A stretch of DNA of 64,000 nt from Deltaproteobacteria bacterium HGW-Deltaproteobacteria-8 (GCA_002840405.1 PHAR01000004.1:346239-410238), one strand, 5' to 3'; positions 16,585 through 25,014 are shown, counted from the first letter of the stretch. Translations and numbers: made by a program. The notes: generated by a model from the letters alone, not told the origin.

Positions 16585-16869
16585 TCAACTCGCGTGGGGG
16601 TCGGGGATGTTGTGGACGATGTGCGGGGGCACGGGATCATACCCGCACCGGCACAGGGGCTGGCAGCGCAAAAGGCGCCACGCAGCCAGCAGGCCGCCCT
16701 TGACCGCGCCGTGCATCAGCACAGCCTGCCGGGCGTATTCGGAGCAGGAGGGCTCAAAGCGACAGGAGCCCGCGAACAGGGGGGAGAGCAGCCGCTGGTA
16801 CAGCCAGATGAGCGCCAGCAAGACGGATCGCGCCGGATCGCGCAATAATGAGCGCAGGTCTTTGCGCAT
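16585..16869 (-). CDS. yidD: Membrane protein insertion efficiency factor YidD
   Basis: 94 residues. The signature CRFEPSCSEYARQAVLMHGAVKGGLLAAWRLLRCQPLCRCGYDPVP is that of YidD (haemolysin-like DUF37), a small amphipathic inner-membrane protein that helps YidC. The Cys residues in CRFEPSCSEY and the CxCGYDPVP ending are conserved. Its ATG overlaps the rnpA stop by one base (TGATG), so translation is coupled, and yidC starts four bases after its stop. Confidence 0.95.
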   Translation of the reverse strand: MRKDLRSLLRDPARSVLLALIWLYQRLLSPLFAGSCRFEPSCSEYARQAVLMHGAVKGGLLAAWRLLRCQPLCRCGYDPVPPHIVHNIPDPHAS

Positions 16870-17258
16870 CAGGGCCTCTCGTGGTGCGCCGCCGCCGGGG
16901 CCTCCCGCAGTACGCGGGAGAGCACGGGGGGGAACTCCTGTTCCACCAGGGCCAGATCGACGGTCTTCGGGTCCAGATTACGTTTCGGGACAACGACAAT
17001 GTCAAAAGGCCTGTCGATATCTTCCTGGTGCAGCCTGAAAAACTCGCGCAACACGCGTCGAATGCGGTTGCGCCGTACCGCCCGCCCAACCTTCCGGCTC
17101 ACGGTGAGCCCAAGCCTCAAGCCCTCGCCCGCGTCTACGCGGGACAGGACAAAGAGGACGAAATGCCGGGTGTAAAACTTCCGGCCCTGCTCGTAGCAGG
17201 CCGTGAACCGGGAGCTGGCGAGCAGGCGGCGGCTTCTTGGCCAGCTTAGAGGGCTAAT
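16869..17258 (-). CDS. rnpA: Ribonuclease P protein component (start uncertain)
   Basis: About 129 residues if started at the ATT (17258) that follows AAGGGGCGCAAGAG inside the end of rpmH. The basic protein binds RNase P RNA for tRNA 5' processing. The family core is clear: [47 protein letters not shown] (the RNR motif) and DIVVVPKRN. Odd feature: there is no ATG, GTG or TTG near the expected N-terminus. The frame stays open through all of rpmH to a TTG at 17423 and another at 17465, but the latter is the rpmH promoter -35 box. Candidates are therefore AUU at 17258 or TTG at 17423. Identity is certain; the 5' end is not. Confidence 0.9.
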   Translation of the reverse strand: MSPLSWPRSRRLLASSRFTACYEQGRKFYTRHFVLFVLSRVDAGEGLRLGLTVSRKVGRAVRRNRIRRVLREFFRLHQEDIDRPFDIVVVPKRNLDPKTVDLALVEQEFPPVLSRVLREAPAAAHHERP

Positions 17259-17383
17259 CTCTTGCGCCCCTTCTGACGGCGACGGCGAATCATCGCCTGG
17301 CCGCCCTTGGTGCGGGAACGGACGAGGAATCCGTGGGTGCGCTTCCTTCTGATCTTGCTGGGCTGGTAGGTACGCTTGCTCAT
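17246..17383 (-). CDS. rpmH: 50S ribosomal protein L34
   Basis: 45 residues, the normal L34 length: [20 protein letters not shown] followed by [23 protein letters not shown] 17383 has a good SD (CAGGAG). The ORF track extends 17 codons upstream without homology. Its 3' end overlaps the likely start of rnpA by about 13 bases, and the whole gene lies inside the open rnpA frame. It leads the minus-strand operon, behind a clear promoter. Confidence 0.97.
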   Translation of the reverse strand: MSKRTYQPSKIRRKRTHGFLVRSRTKGGQAMIRRRRQKGRKRLAL

Positions 17384-17436
17384 ATGTTTTCTCCTGGGAG
17401 TGTCGGTCTTTTTTTTCCGCCAACGCGGAACCAAGC

Positions 17437-17465
17437 CCTATAGCCGGGTCGACGGCAGTCGTCAA
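17437..17465 (-). promoter_or_regulatory. Sigma-70 promoter of the rpmH-rnpA-yidD-yidC operon
   Basis: On the minus strand TTGACG (17465-17460) and TATAGG (17442-17437) are separated by exactly 17 bases, about 55 bases before the rpmH ATG. Transcription should start near 17430, which excludes the TTG at 17465 as an rnpA start codon. Confidence 0.55.
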
Positions 17466-17546
17466 GCCCCCGGCGGTCAGCCCGGTTCAGGTGACGGCAC
17501 GAGATGTCCCTTTTCGCCGCCGTTTCGTTCTGGTACCCTCTAACGC

Positions 17547-18299
17547 ATGACGAAGCAAGCCTTCCTTTCGGCTCATCGCAGCTACCGCGAGGCCATCACC
17601 CCGCAGCAGGGCGAGGTCACGTTCCAGGTGGTGGTGGAACAGACGGACCTCTTCGTCACCGCCGAGCGCGACCTCTCGCAGCCCATGATCGACCTGGTGC
17701 ACGGCTTGCGCGGCGAGCTCAAGAGCTTCATGCTCCTGACCCCCGGCTTCCGCGAGAGCCTGCGCCCCGTGCCCGCGCCGGACACGGCCCCGAGGATCGC
17801 GCGGGAGATGGCGCGCGCCGCCGAACTGGTCAACGTCGGACCCATGGCCGCCGTGGCCGGGACCTTCGCCCAGCTCGTGGCCGACCATTTCGCGCAGATA
17901 AGCCCCAACATCATCGTGGAGAACGGCGGCGACATCACCATACACTCCACCCGCGAGCGCCTGGTGGCCCTGCTGGGCGACCCGGCAAGCGGCGCGCGGC
18001 TCGGCCTGCGCCTGAAGAAGGGCGATTTCCCGGTGAGCCTGTGCGCATCCTCGGCCACCATCGGGCCATCCCTGTCGCTGGGCCAGGGCGAGCTGGTGGT
18101 GGTGCGCTCCAAAAGCGGCGCCTTTGCCGACGCCGCAGCCACGGCCCTGGCCAACCTGATCGACACCGGCGACGACCTGGACCTGGTGCTCAAAAGCGCG
18201 CGCAAGATGGCGCCGCTCGGCCTGGAGGGCGTGTTCGCCCAGGCCGGGGGCAAGCTCGGGGTCTGGGGCAAGATGGAGCTGGTGGCTCTGGAAGGCTAG
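17547..18299 (+). CDS. UPF0280 family protein (ApbE-like fold)
   Basis: 250 residues, the usual UPF0280 length. Family signatures are SYREAITPQQGEVTFQVVVEQTDLFV near the start, then GPMAAVAGTFAQLVADHF, IIVENGGDITIHS and a late VRSKSGAFADAAATALANLI. The family is distantly related to the FAD:protein FMN transferase ApbE and occurs in methanogens and sulfate reducers; its reaction is not established. It is cytoplasmic (no signal peptide). It is transcribed divergently from rpmH. A convergent Crp/Fnr-type gene ends seven bases beyond its stop. Confidence 0.88.
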   Translation: MTKQAFLSAHRSYREAITPQQGEVTFQVVVEQTDLFVTAERDLSQPMIDLVHGLRGELKSFMLLTPGFRESLRPVPAPDTAPRIAREMARAAELVNVGPMAAVAGTFAQLVADHFAQISPNIIVENGGDITIHSTRERLVALLGDPASGARLGLRLKKGDFPVSLCASSATIGPSLSLGQGELVVVRSKSGAFADAAATALANLIDTGDDLDLVLKSARKMAPLGLEGVFAQAGGKLGVWGKMELVALEG

Positions 18300-18306
18300 T
18301 CAGCGG

Positions 18307-18993
18307 TTAGGCTTTCTCGGGCTTGGGGGTGTTGATGACCACGTGCAGCAGCTGCGGGGTCAGGATGTGCAGCACGCGCCGCCCGCTCGTGGCCGGGCCG
18401 CTGGCGCCGCTGGTGTCCACGCTGATGTGGCCCTTGGTCGCCAACCCCTGGAGATAGGCCTCGATGGTCTGCGGGCTGCACACGAAGATGTCCGACATCT
18501 GCCGCACGGCCTGGTCGTAGCCGATCTCAGTGATGCCGTTGGACTCGAACAGGTCCAGGATGCGCACGATGCTCATGGGCACGTTGGGCGCGCGCAGGGC
18601 CTTCCTGGTGGTGCTTTTCAGCCGGGCGACCATGGTGTTCAGCATGGCCGAAATGGCGGGCGGGGCGGCCTCGATGAAGCCCTGCAGATCGTCGCGGTTC
18701 AGGACCACGACCTTGCAGTCCTCCAGCGCGATGGCCGTGGCCGTGCGGCCGTGGTCTTCCAGGAACAGCGCCATCTCCCCGAACATGGACACGGGCTGGA
18801 GCACCGCGAAGACCTTCTTGCGGCCGTCCACGGCGCCGGAGATCTCCACCTTGCCGTCCACGAGCAGGTAGGCCTCCTCGCCCTTGCTGCCCTCGGTGAA
18901 GATGACGTTATGCTTGAGCACCGTGCGCTGCAGGAACGAGCCCTGGCTCACGCGCTTCATGACGACCGTGTCTTGACCACCGGGAAGGGGCAT
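18307..18993 (-). CDS. Crp/Fnr family cNMP-binding transcription regulator
   Basis: 228 residues. The N-terminal cyclic-nucleotide-binding beta-roll runs from ~20 to 135 (VIFTEGSKGEEAYLLVDGKVEIS, then PVSMFGEMALFLEDHGRTATAIA). FGEMA followed by RTATA fits a phosphate-binding cassette, so cAMP or a similar ligand is plausible. A long dimer helix and a C-terminal winged helix follow (YDQAVRQMSDIFVCSPQTIEAYLQGLATKGHIS). The helix-turn-helix looks divergent from classic Crp, so DNA binding is likely but not proven. No N-terminal Cys cluster for an Fe-S centre is present, which speaks against FNR. GAGGTGAGCA before ATG 18993 is a good ribosome site, three bases after the upstream lipoprotein gene ends. 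Confidence 0.8.
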   Translation of the reverse strand: MPLPGGQDTVVMKRVSQGSFLQRTVLKHNVIFTEGSKGEEAYLLVDGKVEISGAVDGRKKVFAVLQPVSMFGEMALFLEDHGRTATAIALEDCKVVVLNRDDLQGFIEAAPPAISAMLNTMVARLKSTTRKALRAPNVPMSIVRILDLFESNGITEIGYDQAVRQMSDIFVCSPQTIEAYLQGLATKGHISVDTSGASGPATSGRRVLHILTPQLLHVVINTPKPEKA

Positions 18994-18996
18994 TGC

Positions 18997-19536
18997 TCAC
19001 CTCGTGATAGCGTCTTCGCTGGCGAAAAACGTTTCCTTGCCACCCTTCACGTCCCGGCCTTCGGTCAGAACAACCCGGTAGCCGAAGGTGACGAACAGGG
19101 GCCTTTGACCCCACTGCTCCGGCCGCAGGGAGAACTCAAAGGCCACACCCTCGTCGGCGCTGGCCTCGCGGGGCAGGAAGCTGCGCGTATCCTGGGCCAT
19201 CACCTGGCCCTCGGGGTCGCTCAAGTAGACCGTCAGCACCAGCGAGTCGACCCACCTGGCCCAGGCCGGAACCTTGCTGGTGTCCAGATAGGCCCAGCCC
19301 TTGACCCCGGCCACGTCGCCCACCGGCTGGATCTGATAGTCGAAGCGCATGAACTTCACGATCAGGGAGTGCGGCTCCTCCAGCGACCAGGCGTCGCGAC
19401 GCATGTGGCCCACGGTCTGCTGCACCGGGGCGCAGGACCAGAGTACCAGCGCCACCAGCGCAAGAGCCGCCAGGGGCAGGAGCCTCCGGAGATTCAGGCC
19501 CGCTGGCGAAACGGCTGTGCGAAGTTCCTTTTCCAT
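18997..19536 (-). CDS. Lipoprotein of unknown function
   Basis: 179 residues. A hydrophobic signal (LLPLAALALVALVLWSCAP) ends in LWSC, a lipobox with Cys ~35. The mature part contains SLIVKFMRFDYQIQPVGDVAGVKGWAYLDTSKVPAWARWVDSLVLTVYLSDPEGQV, suggesting a compact beta-sandwich. No family recognised; similar proteins occur in Desulfovibrio genomes as hypothetical lipoproteins. The stop is separated from the Crp/Fnr-type gene by three bases, so the pair is one operon and the regulator may respond to an envelope cue linked to this protein (inference). Confidence 0.7.
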   Translation of the reverse strand: MEKELRTAVSPAGLNLRRLLPLAALALVALVLWSCAPVQQTVGHMRRDAWSLEEPHSLIVKFMRFDYQIQPVGDVAGVKGWAYLDTSKVPAWARWVDSLVLTVYLSDPEGQVMAQDTRSFLPREASADEGVAFEFSLRPEQWGQRPLFVTFGYRVVLTEGRDVKGGKETFFASEDAITR

Positions 19537-19597
19537 GGTTCCAGCCCTAGCACAACCGCCTGTGGATGCAAAGCCCTTCCGGAGTTGCGGGCCTGCC

Positions 19598-21301
19598 TCA
19601 GCCTCCAGCCAGCTCCGCCCACTTGGCGGCCATGTCCGCCCACAGCGCCGCCAACCCGGCCCCGGACACGGCCGCGAGCTCCGCCTGGGCGAACTTGCCC
19701 TCCAGCTTCAGCTTGTTGCCCATGACCTGGCCGATGGCCGCCGGGCCCTTGGCCTTGGCCAGACTGGAGTGCTGCACATGGGCCACGGCCACGTCGCCGC
19801 AGTACACGGCCCCGCGCCCGGCCACGGCGGAGCGCAGGTCGCGCTCCAGGTCGTCGAACTGGGTGGGCGAGAAGGCGATGTCGAAGCCGCCCAGCTCGGC
19901 CAGGACGCTGGTGCGCAGGGCATGGCAGCAGCCGGACACGTGCACGGCCGGGCGCGTGTAGGAAAACAGCCCGACGTCCAGCCCGCCCGAGCAGTTGTCG
20001 AAGACGTTGACCAGGTCCGGCCGGTCCTCGAAGGTCCGCGCGCCCCGGCCAGGGGGGAAGAGCTGGTAGTCGGCGGACTGCAGGCCCGTGGGCAAGCTGG
20101 CCGAGACGATGCGGCAGCCCACGGCCCCGCAGCGCCCACCCGACAGGTCGTCGGCCATGCCAGCGCCCAAGAGGCGCGACAGCCAGGCCTGCGGCAGGAG
20201 CACGTCGTCGTCCAGGAACACGGCCCAGGCGCGCGCGCGCACCTCGGGCAGGGACAAAAGCCAGTTGCGCGCGGCGGGCGCGCCGATATTCACCGGCACC
20301 CGCACCACGTTCAAAACGTCCGGCGGGAACAGGGCCTTGGCAGCCTCCATGGCCTCGCCCGTGCCATCAGTCGATCCGTTGTCCAGGGCCCAGATTCGCG
20401 CCCCGGCGATGTCCGTGCCAGCCAGGCTCTCCAGCGTCTGGCGCACGAGATCGGCCTTGTTCCAGGAATAAAGGAGGATGGCGGCGTCTGCCGCGGCTCC
20501 GGGCCGGGCCATAGGCGGCGGAGAGCTCAGGGCGTGCAGCTTGAGCCCCAGGTGCGTGTGCCAGGGCAGCGAGGCAAAGACCCCGGCCAGAAGCGCTCGC
20601 CCAGTCTCAGCCCGGCCCAGGCGCAGCAGCAGCTCGGCCCGCAGGTAGGCGGCCCAGGCACCGAACAGGTTCTCGCCTGCACCGGCGTCCACCTCGTCGA
20701 GGGCGAGGAGCGCGGTCTCGGGCGCGTCGAAATGGAAGGACAGCTCTGCGGCCAGGCGCGCGCGCAGGGGCACAAGCGCCTCGGGCCAGGGGCAGGCCGA
20801 AAGCGCGGCGGCGCAAAGGTCCGGGCTGCCCAGGCGCAGCATGCCGTCCCAGGCCGAGGCCAGCCAGGCCACGCCCTGGGACGGGTCGCGCAGGCGCGGC
20901 AAGAGCAGGCGCACAGCCAGGGCGGTGTCGCCCGTGGCCAGCAGCCCGGCCACCTCGTCGGGCTCGGGCTGGCCCGCCAGGCTGGACTGCAGCCGGTTCA
21001 AAAAATCGGCCAGGGAGCCGGGCGGAGGGGAGGACGGGCTGAAGGCGGCCAGGGCCTCCAGCAGCAGCACGATGCGCCCGGGCTCCAGCGGTGCGCGCTG
21101 CCAAGACCAAAGGGCCAGGCCAGCGCCGCTGGCAAACAGGTCCGCGTCGCCGGACAACAGCGCCCGGGCGGCCAGGTGCCGGGCTAGGCCGGGCTCCTCC
21201 AGCCCCAGGCACCACTGCGGCAGGGCCAGCATAAGCTTGTCAGCCAGGGCCGGGGGGGCTATGGAGAGGGTCGGGAAGCCGGGCGGGAGCGGGCGGGCCA
21301 T
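19598..21301 (-). CDS. Glycosyltransferase family 2 protein with N-terminal helical region
   Basis: 567 residues. Residues 1-270 are Ala/Leu-rich helices with TPR-like spacing (LAARALLSGDADLFASGAGLAL). The catalytic GT-A domain starts near 275 with AAILLYSWNKADLVRQTLESL, then IWALDNGSTDGTGEAMEAA (nucleotide site) and AWAVFLDDDVLLPQAWL, whose DDD is the metal-binding DXD motif. The late FSPTQFDDLERDLR supplies the ED-like acidic catalytic base region. Such enzymes transfer a sugar from a nucleotide sugar to a polysaccharide, protein or lipid; the acceptor cannot be read here. No membrane segments. It has no close operon partner. Other GT2-like folds are possible but less likely. Confidence 0.82.
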   Translation of the reverse strand: MARPLPPGFPTLSIAPPALADKLMLALPQWCLGLEEPGLARHLAARALLSGDADLFASGAGLALWSWQRAPLEPGRIVLLLEALAAFSPSSPPPGSLADFLNRLQSSLAGQPEPDEVAGLLATGDTALAVRLLLPRLRDPSQGVAWLASAWDGMLRLGSPDLCAAALSACPWPEALVPLRARLAAELSFHFDAPETALLALDEVDAGAGENLFGAWAAYLRAELLLRLGRAETGRALLAGVFASLPWHTHLGLKLHALSSPPPMARPGAAADAAILLYSWNKADLVRQTLESLAGTDIAGARIWALDNGSTDGTGEAMEAAKALFPPDVLNVVRVPVNIGAPAARNWLLSLPEVRARAWAVFLDDDVLLPQAWLSRLLGAGMADDLSGGRCGAVGCRIVSASLPTGLQSADYQLFPPGRGARTFEDRPDLVNVFDNCSGGLDVGLFSYTRPAVHVSGCCHALRTSVLAELGGFDIAFSPTQFDDLERDLRSAVAGRGAVYCGDVAVAHVQHSSLAKAKGPAAIGQVMGNKLKLEGKFAQAELAAVSGAGLAALWADMAAKWAELAGG

Positions 21302-21465
21302 GGGTCCTCCTTGATTGTCCGCTACTTGGCGATTCTCGGTGATGCTTACTTGATGTGGGCGCAGATGAAAAGCGCGCGGCCTTCGGCCGGTTTATTGGCC
21401 TTCGGCCGTTTCATGGGGCTGCGGCCTCAGGCCCGGACTTGATGACGAACAGCGAAAGGAGCGAC

Positions 21466-22089
21466 ATGGACATTCAGGCTGCGGCAGATGCCGTCCGCTC
21501 CGGCGGAGTGGTCATCTACCCCACGGAAACACTCTATGCCCTGGGCTGCTCGGCAGACAACGCCGAGGCCTGCGCCCTGGTGGCCGCCCTGAAGAACCGC
21601 CCGCAGAGCAAGCCCTTCCCGCTCATCGTGGCCGACATGGCGGGCCTGCGCGAACTCCTGGCCCCCCTGCCCCAGGCCCTGGAGATCGATCTGGCCCTGG
21701 TGGCCACACGCTTCTGGCCCGGCCCGCTCTCGGTGCTCCTGCCCACCCGGCCCAATCTGCCCTCCCTGGTGCGCGACACCCAGGGCCTGACCTCGGTGCG
21801 CATCAGCCCCCACCCCCTGGCCAGGGAGCTCTGCCGCCTGGCAGGCGGGGCCATCGTGGCCACCAGCGCCAACGCCAGCGGCATGCCCGCCACGGCCGAC
21901 CCGCGCGAACTGGACCCGGCCCTGGTAGCAGGCTCGGCCGGAGCGGTCCTGGACCAGCCCTGGCCCGCTGGCGGCGCGCCGTCCACCCTGGTGCGCCTGC
22001 TGGGGCACGGACGCCTGGCCGTGCTGCGCGCCGGGGCAGTGCCTACCCTCGCCCTCACGGACCACTTCGCCCTGGCTTTCTCGGTTTAG
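21466..22089 (+). CDS. tsaC: L-threonylcarbamoyladenylate synthase (Sua5/YciO/YrdC)
   Basis: 207 residues from ATG 21466 with a clear SD (AAAGGAGCGAC); the track start at 21355 is an unlikely extension. It makes the threonylcarbamoyl-AMP used for t6A in ANN-decoding tRNAs. Signatures: GGVVIYPTETLYALGCSA, KNRPQSKPFPLIV (the K-R and SKP phosphate-binding residues), FWPGPLSVLL and a C-terminal VATSANASGMPATADP (SANxSG motif). No Sua5 C-terminal domain is present, so this is the short TsaC-type form. It is followed at once by a strong terminator. Confidence 0.93.
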   Translation: MDIQAAADAVRSGGVVIYPTETLYALGCSADNAEACALVAALKNRPQSKPFPLIVADMAGLRELLAPLPQALEIDLALVATRFWPGPLSVLLPTRPNLPSLVRDTQGLTSVRISPHPLARELCRLAGGAIVATSANASGMPATADPRELDPALVAGSAGAVLDQPWPAGGAPSTLVRLLGHGRLAVLRAGAVPTLALTDHFALAFSV

Positions 22090-22092
22090 ATT

Positions 22093-22148
22093 TTTGAACC
22101 CCGCCCGCGAAAACCCCGGCCTGGGCGGGTCCCGAGTTCAAATTTTTC
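22093..22148 (+). terminator. Structured terminator of tsaC
   Basis: An outer stem TTTGAAC/GTTCAAA encloses an inner stem CCCGCCC/GGGCGGG, and TTTTTC follows. The two-level stem plus T run directly after the tsaC stop fits an intrinsic terminator. Confidence 0.6.
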
Positions 22149-22226
22149 GACCGTTTTCAGGGCCTGCGGGGCTTTGGGGCGGCTGGCAGCGACAAAAGCG
22201 AAACGGCAACATGCTGGAATAAAACA

Positions 22227-22242
22227 GAATTAATTTTAATTC
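22227..22242. promoter_or_regulatory. AT-rich inverted repeat, possible operator
   Basis: GAATTAATTTTAATTC is a perfect 7-2-7 dyad in otherwise GC-rich DNA. A 16-base palindrome of this composition is rare by chance here and could be a regulator site. No promoter boxes are clear around it. Confidence 0.35.
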
Positions 22243-22309
22243 CGCGCCACGCGACCACTTGGCCCGCATATTGCTCTACTCAAAGTATCCTTCCTTCTTT
22301 TGCAGAAAT

Positions 22310-22350
22310 CGGCTTCCCTGGGGTGGTCCCACGGGAAGCCGCTTTCATTT
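22310..22350 (+). terminator. Hairpin, possible terminator of a small RNA
   Basis: CGGCTTCCC and GGGAAGCCG pair over 9 bp, with an inner TGGG/CCCA stem and a small bulge; CTTTCATTT follows. No gene precedes it on the plus strand within 160 bases except the already terminated tsaC, so it may end a non-coding transcript. Confidence 0.45.
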
Positions 22351-22508
22351 CAAGCTCCAGCCCCCTCTCCCCTTCCCCCACTTGCGCCAGCGCGCCCCGC
22401 CCGATCCCAGGCCCGGCCTGGACAAATTCGCACGGCCACCCAGCCGGATCTTGCGCGCATCCCCCTGCGGCCAATGCGATTTTTTGCATCACCGTAACAC
22501 GAATATGC

Positions 22509-22537
22509 TTGTCATATGATGCGTGTTCCTCTATTCG
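22509..22537 (+). promoter_or_regulatory. Candidate promoter of the Nudix gene
   Basis: TTGTCA (five of six consensus bases) and TATTCG are separated by 17 bases, ~50 bases before the Nudix ATG. The -10 match is weak. Confidence 0.3.
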
Positions 22538-22589
22538 AATCATTGACGGGCCACATCCATAGCTTTGCCCGCACCCTTGGAGGCGTCCA

Positions 22590-23039
22590 ATGTCCGGATC
22601 AGGCCAGCGCCCGCAAACCCCGCTTTTGACCGTGGACGTGCTGGTGCACCTGCCCGGGCGCGGCATCGTGCTGGTGGAGCGCAGGAACCCGCCTCTTGGC
22701 TGGGCCTTGCCCGGCGGCTTCGTGGATGTGGGCGAAAGCTGCGAGGCGGCCGCTCGGCGCGAGATGCGCGAGGAGACCGGCCTGGACGTGGAGCTGACCG
22801 CGCTGCTCGGCGTGTACTCCGACCCGGCGCGTGACCCGCGCGGGCACACGGCCAGCGCCGTGTACATCGCCCAGGCCCTGGACCCGTCCCGGCTCAAGGC
22901 CGGGGACGACGCGGCCAACGCGGCCGTGTTCCCGCTGGAGGCCCTGCCGCCCTTGGCATTTGACCACGGACAGATTGTGCGCGACTATGTCACCCGGCTG
23001 GCCAGCCTCCGCCCTCCCGGCGGGGACGCGACAGCCTGA
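22590..23039 (+). CDS. Nudix hydrolase, ADP-ribose pyrophosphatase-like
   Basis: 149 residues with a complete Nudix box, [27 protein letters not shown] (Gx5Ex7REUxEExGU), which binds the metals that hydrolyse nucleoside diphosphates linked to another group. [16 protein letters not shown] before the box and [20 protein letters not shown] after it resemble ADP-ribose or NADH pyrophosphatase-type members. The exact substrate is not set by the sequence. A good SD (TTGGAGGCG) precedes ATG 22590. It is followed 44 bases later by glgA on the same strand, so co-transcription is possible; ADP-sugar turnover next to glycogen synthase would make sense but is inference. Confidence 0.9.
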   Translation: MSGSGQRPQTPLLTVDVLVHLPGRGIVLVERRNPPLGWALPGGFVDVGESCEAAARREMREETGLDVELTALLGVYSDPARDPRGHTASAVYIAQALDPSRLKAGDDAANAAVFPLEALPPLAFDHGQIVRDYVTRLASLRPPGGDATA

Positions 23040-23083
23040 TCCGGTCCGGGCGCCCCGGCCCCGACCTCATGTGAGAGGAGCCA

Positions 23084-24541
23084 ATGGCCAAGCCTCTTGT
23101 CCTGTTCATGACCTCGGAGATGTACCCCTTCTCCAAGACCGGCGGCCTGGCCGACGTGCTCGGCGCGCTGCCCCTTACCCTGCACCGCATGGGCGTCAAC
23201 ACCGCCGTGGTCACGCCCATGTACGGCCGCTTCGCCACCTCCGGGTTCAACCTGCGCCTGCTCACCGAGCGCTGCCCCGTGGGCTACCCCTGGGCGCCCA
23301 TCACCGCCGAGATCTACCAGGCCGACTACTACGGCATGCCCGTGTACTTCGTGGGCCGGGGCGAATACTTCGACCGCCGCTTCCTCTACAACACCCACGC
23401 GGGCGACTATTTCGACAACTGCGAGCGCTTCAACTTCTTCTGCCGGGCCACCCTGGAGTGGGCGCGCAGGCTCGACTGGGCTCCGGCGGTCATCCACGCC
23501 CACGACTGGCAGAGCGCGCTGGTGCCCGCCTACCTGCACTTCTGGCGGCGCACAGATCCCTACTGGAAGGACACCAAGACGGTCTTGACCATCCACAACC
23601 TGGCCTTCCAGGGCCGCTTCGCCTCGCGCCTGTTCTTTGATTCCGGCCTGCCCGCCGAGGCCTGGAACATGGACGGGGCCGAATTCTTCGGCGACTTCAA
23701 CCTGCTCAAGACGGGCATCGCCTACGCCGACGCCGTGACCACCGTGAGCCCGGCCTACGCCGAGGAGATCCTGACCCCGGAGTTCGGCTGCGGGCTGGAG
23801 GGCATGCTGCGCCGCCGCCGGGGCGCGCTTCGCGGCATCCTGAACGGTGCGGACTACTCCGTGTGGGACCCACGCGACGACAAGTTTTTGCCCTGCATCT
23901 ACCGCTCCGGCAGCCCAGAGGGAAAGCTGGACTGCAAACGCGCCCTGCTGAAGGAGATGTGCCTTCCCGACCAGTTGGAGGACAAGCCGGTCCTGAGCTT
24001 CATCGGCCGCTTCCGGGGGCAGAAGGGCGTGGACCTTCTGATCGACATCATCCCCAAGCTCATGGAGCACGAGATCGGACTCATCGTCCTGGGCGAGGGC
24101 AAGCTGGAGCACGAGGCGAGGTTGCAGGAACTGGCCGAGGAGCACCACGACAGGCTCTGCGTCATCGTTGGCTACTCCGAGGACCTGGCCCACCGCATCC
24201 AGGCCGGGTCGGACATCTTCCTCATGCCCTCGCGCTACGAGCCCTGCGGCCTGACGCAGATGTACGCCCTGCGCTTCGGCACCCCGCCGGTGGCCACGGA
24301 CGTGGGCGGCCTGCGCGACACCATCGTGCCCTATCCGCACCCGCAGGCCACGGGCTTCACCTTTTCCGACCCCAATCCCGAGACCTTCTACCAGACCATC
24401 CTCGAGGCCGTGGATCTCTGGAAAAACAAGAAGGCCTACTGGCGCGGCATGGTCGAGCGCGCCATGGATCAGGATTTCAGCTGGGAAAGCTCCGCCGCCC
24501 GGTACATCGAGTTGTACCGCTCCCTGGGCGCGCGGGTTTAG
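23084..24541 (+). CDS. glgA: Glycogen synthase (GT5, ADP-glucose type)
   Basis: 485 residues, full length. It extends alpha-1,4-glucan chains from ADP-glucose in the cytoplasm. The N-terminal [23 protein letters not shown] has the KTGGL substrate motif of GT5. [28 protein letters not shown] and the GT-B C-terminal [31 protein letters not shown] (E-x7-E region and nucleotide site) are all present. GAGAGGAGCC precedes ATG 23084. A CBM48 protein gene follows after 49 bases, and pgm and malQ lie elsewhere in the window, completing much of a storage-glucan route. No glgC is seen here. Confidence 0.96.
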   Translation: MAKPLVLFMTSEMYPFSKTGGLADVLGALPLTLHRMGVNTAVVTPMYGRFATSGFNLRLLTERCPVGYPWAPITAEIYQADYYGMPVYFVGRGEYFDRRFLYNTHAGDYFDNCERFNFFCRATLEWARRLDWAPAVIHAHDWQSALVPAYLHFWRRTDPYWKDTKTVLTIHNLAFQGRFASRLFFDSGLPAEAWNMDGAEFFGDFNLLKTGIAYADAVTTVSPAYAEEILTPEFGCGLEGMLRRRRGALRGILNGADYSVWDPRDDKFLPCIYRSGSPEGKLDCKRALLKEMCLPDQLEDKPVLSFIGRFRGQKGVDLLIDIIPKLMEHEIGLIVLGEGKLEHEARLQELAEEHHDRLCVIVGYSEDLAHRIQAGSDIFLMPSRYEPCGLTQMYALRFGTPPVATDVGGLRDTIVPYPHPQATGFTFSDPNPETFYQTILEAVDLWKNKKAYWRGMVERAMDQDFSWESSAARYIELYRSLGARV

Positions 24542-24590
24542 CCAACCGTGTCACGCGGTCCGGGGAGGCTGCGATGAAGGGGGATGCATC

Positions 24591-24896
24591 ATGCCGCTGA
24601 CCAAGAAGTATTCCAAGGACAAGAGCACGTGCACGGTCGCCTTTTCCCTGCCCGTGGACGCCGCAGGCGGGGCCAAGAAAATATTCCTGGCCGGGGAGTT
24701 CAACGACTGGGAACCGACGAAGCTGCCCATGCGCAAGGCCAAGGGCCTGTTCAGCGTCAGCCTGGAGCTGCCCGCCGACGCGCCCTACCAGTACCGCTAC
24801 GTCACCGACGCGGGCGTCTGGCTCAATGACACCGAGGCCGACTGCTACGTTTACAACGCCTTTGCCGACGCCGACAACTCCGTGGTCGTGCTCTAG
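24591..24896 (+). CDS. Small CBM48/AMPK-type glycogen-binding protein
   Basis: 101 residues made almost entirely of one carbohydrate-binding module of the isoamylase N-terminal/AMPK-beta class: CTVAFSLPVDAAGGAKKIFLAGEFNDWEP (GxFNxW signature), then MRKAKGLFSVSLELPADAPYQYRYVTDAGVWLNDTEAD. It has no catalytic domain. It sits just after glgA, so it probably targets a partner, or itself, to glycogen. Stand-alone modules of this kind are common in Deltaproteobacteria; partner unknown. Start: ATG 24591 in the context GGGGGATGCATC. Confidence 0.88.
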   Translation: MPLTKKYSKDKSTCTVAFSLPVDAAGGAKKIFLAGEFNDWEPTKLPMRKAKGLFSVSLELPADAPYQYRYVTDAGVWLNDTEADCYVYNAFADADNSVVVL

Positions 24897-25014
24897 CCAA
24901 AGCGCCCTTGCCCTCCGGCGCGCTTCTGCGGTAAGCCCAGGCAATCATGACGCCACACAGTAAAAGAAGCACGCCGCACGCCGCACAGCCCGCAAGGATG
25001 CAGGGGAACCGCCC

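Larger units (their letters stand above)
22149..22589. other. 440-base intergenic region with dyads and a hairpin
   Basis: No convincing protein frame. It contains an AT-rich perfect dyad GAATTAATTTTAATTC (22227-22242), a C/T-rich stretch, a stable hairpin at 22310-22341, and near its right end a candidate promoter for the Nudix gene. The drop in GC between ~22200 and 22310 is unusual for this window. It could hold a small RNA ending at the hairpin. Confidence 0.4.

Noticed and set aside
13467-16703. 1078-codon plus-strand frame
   Set aside because: Antisense shadow of khpB and yidC.
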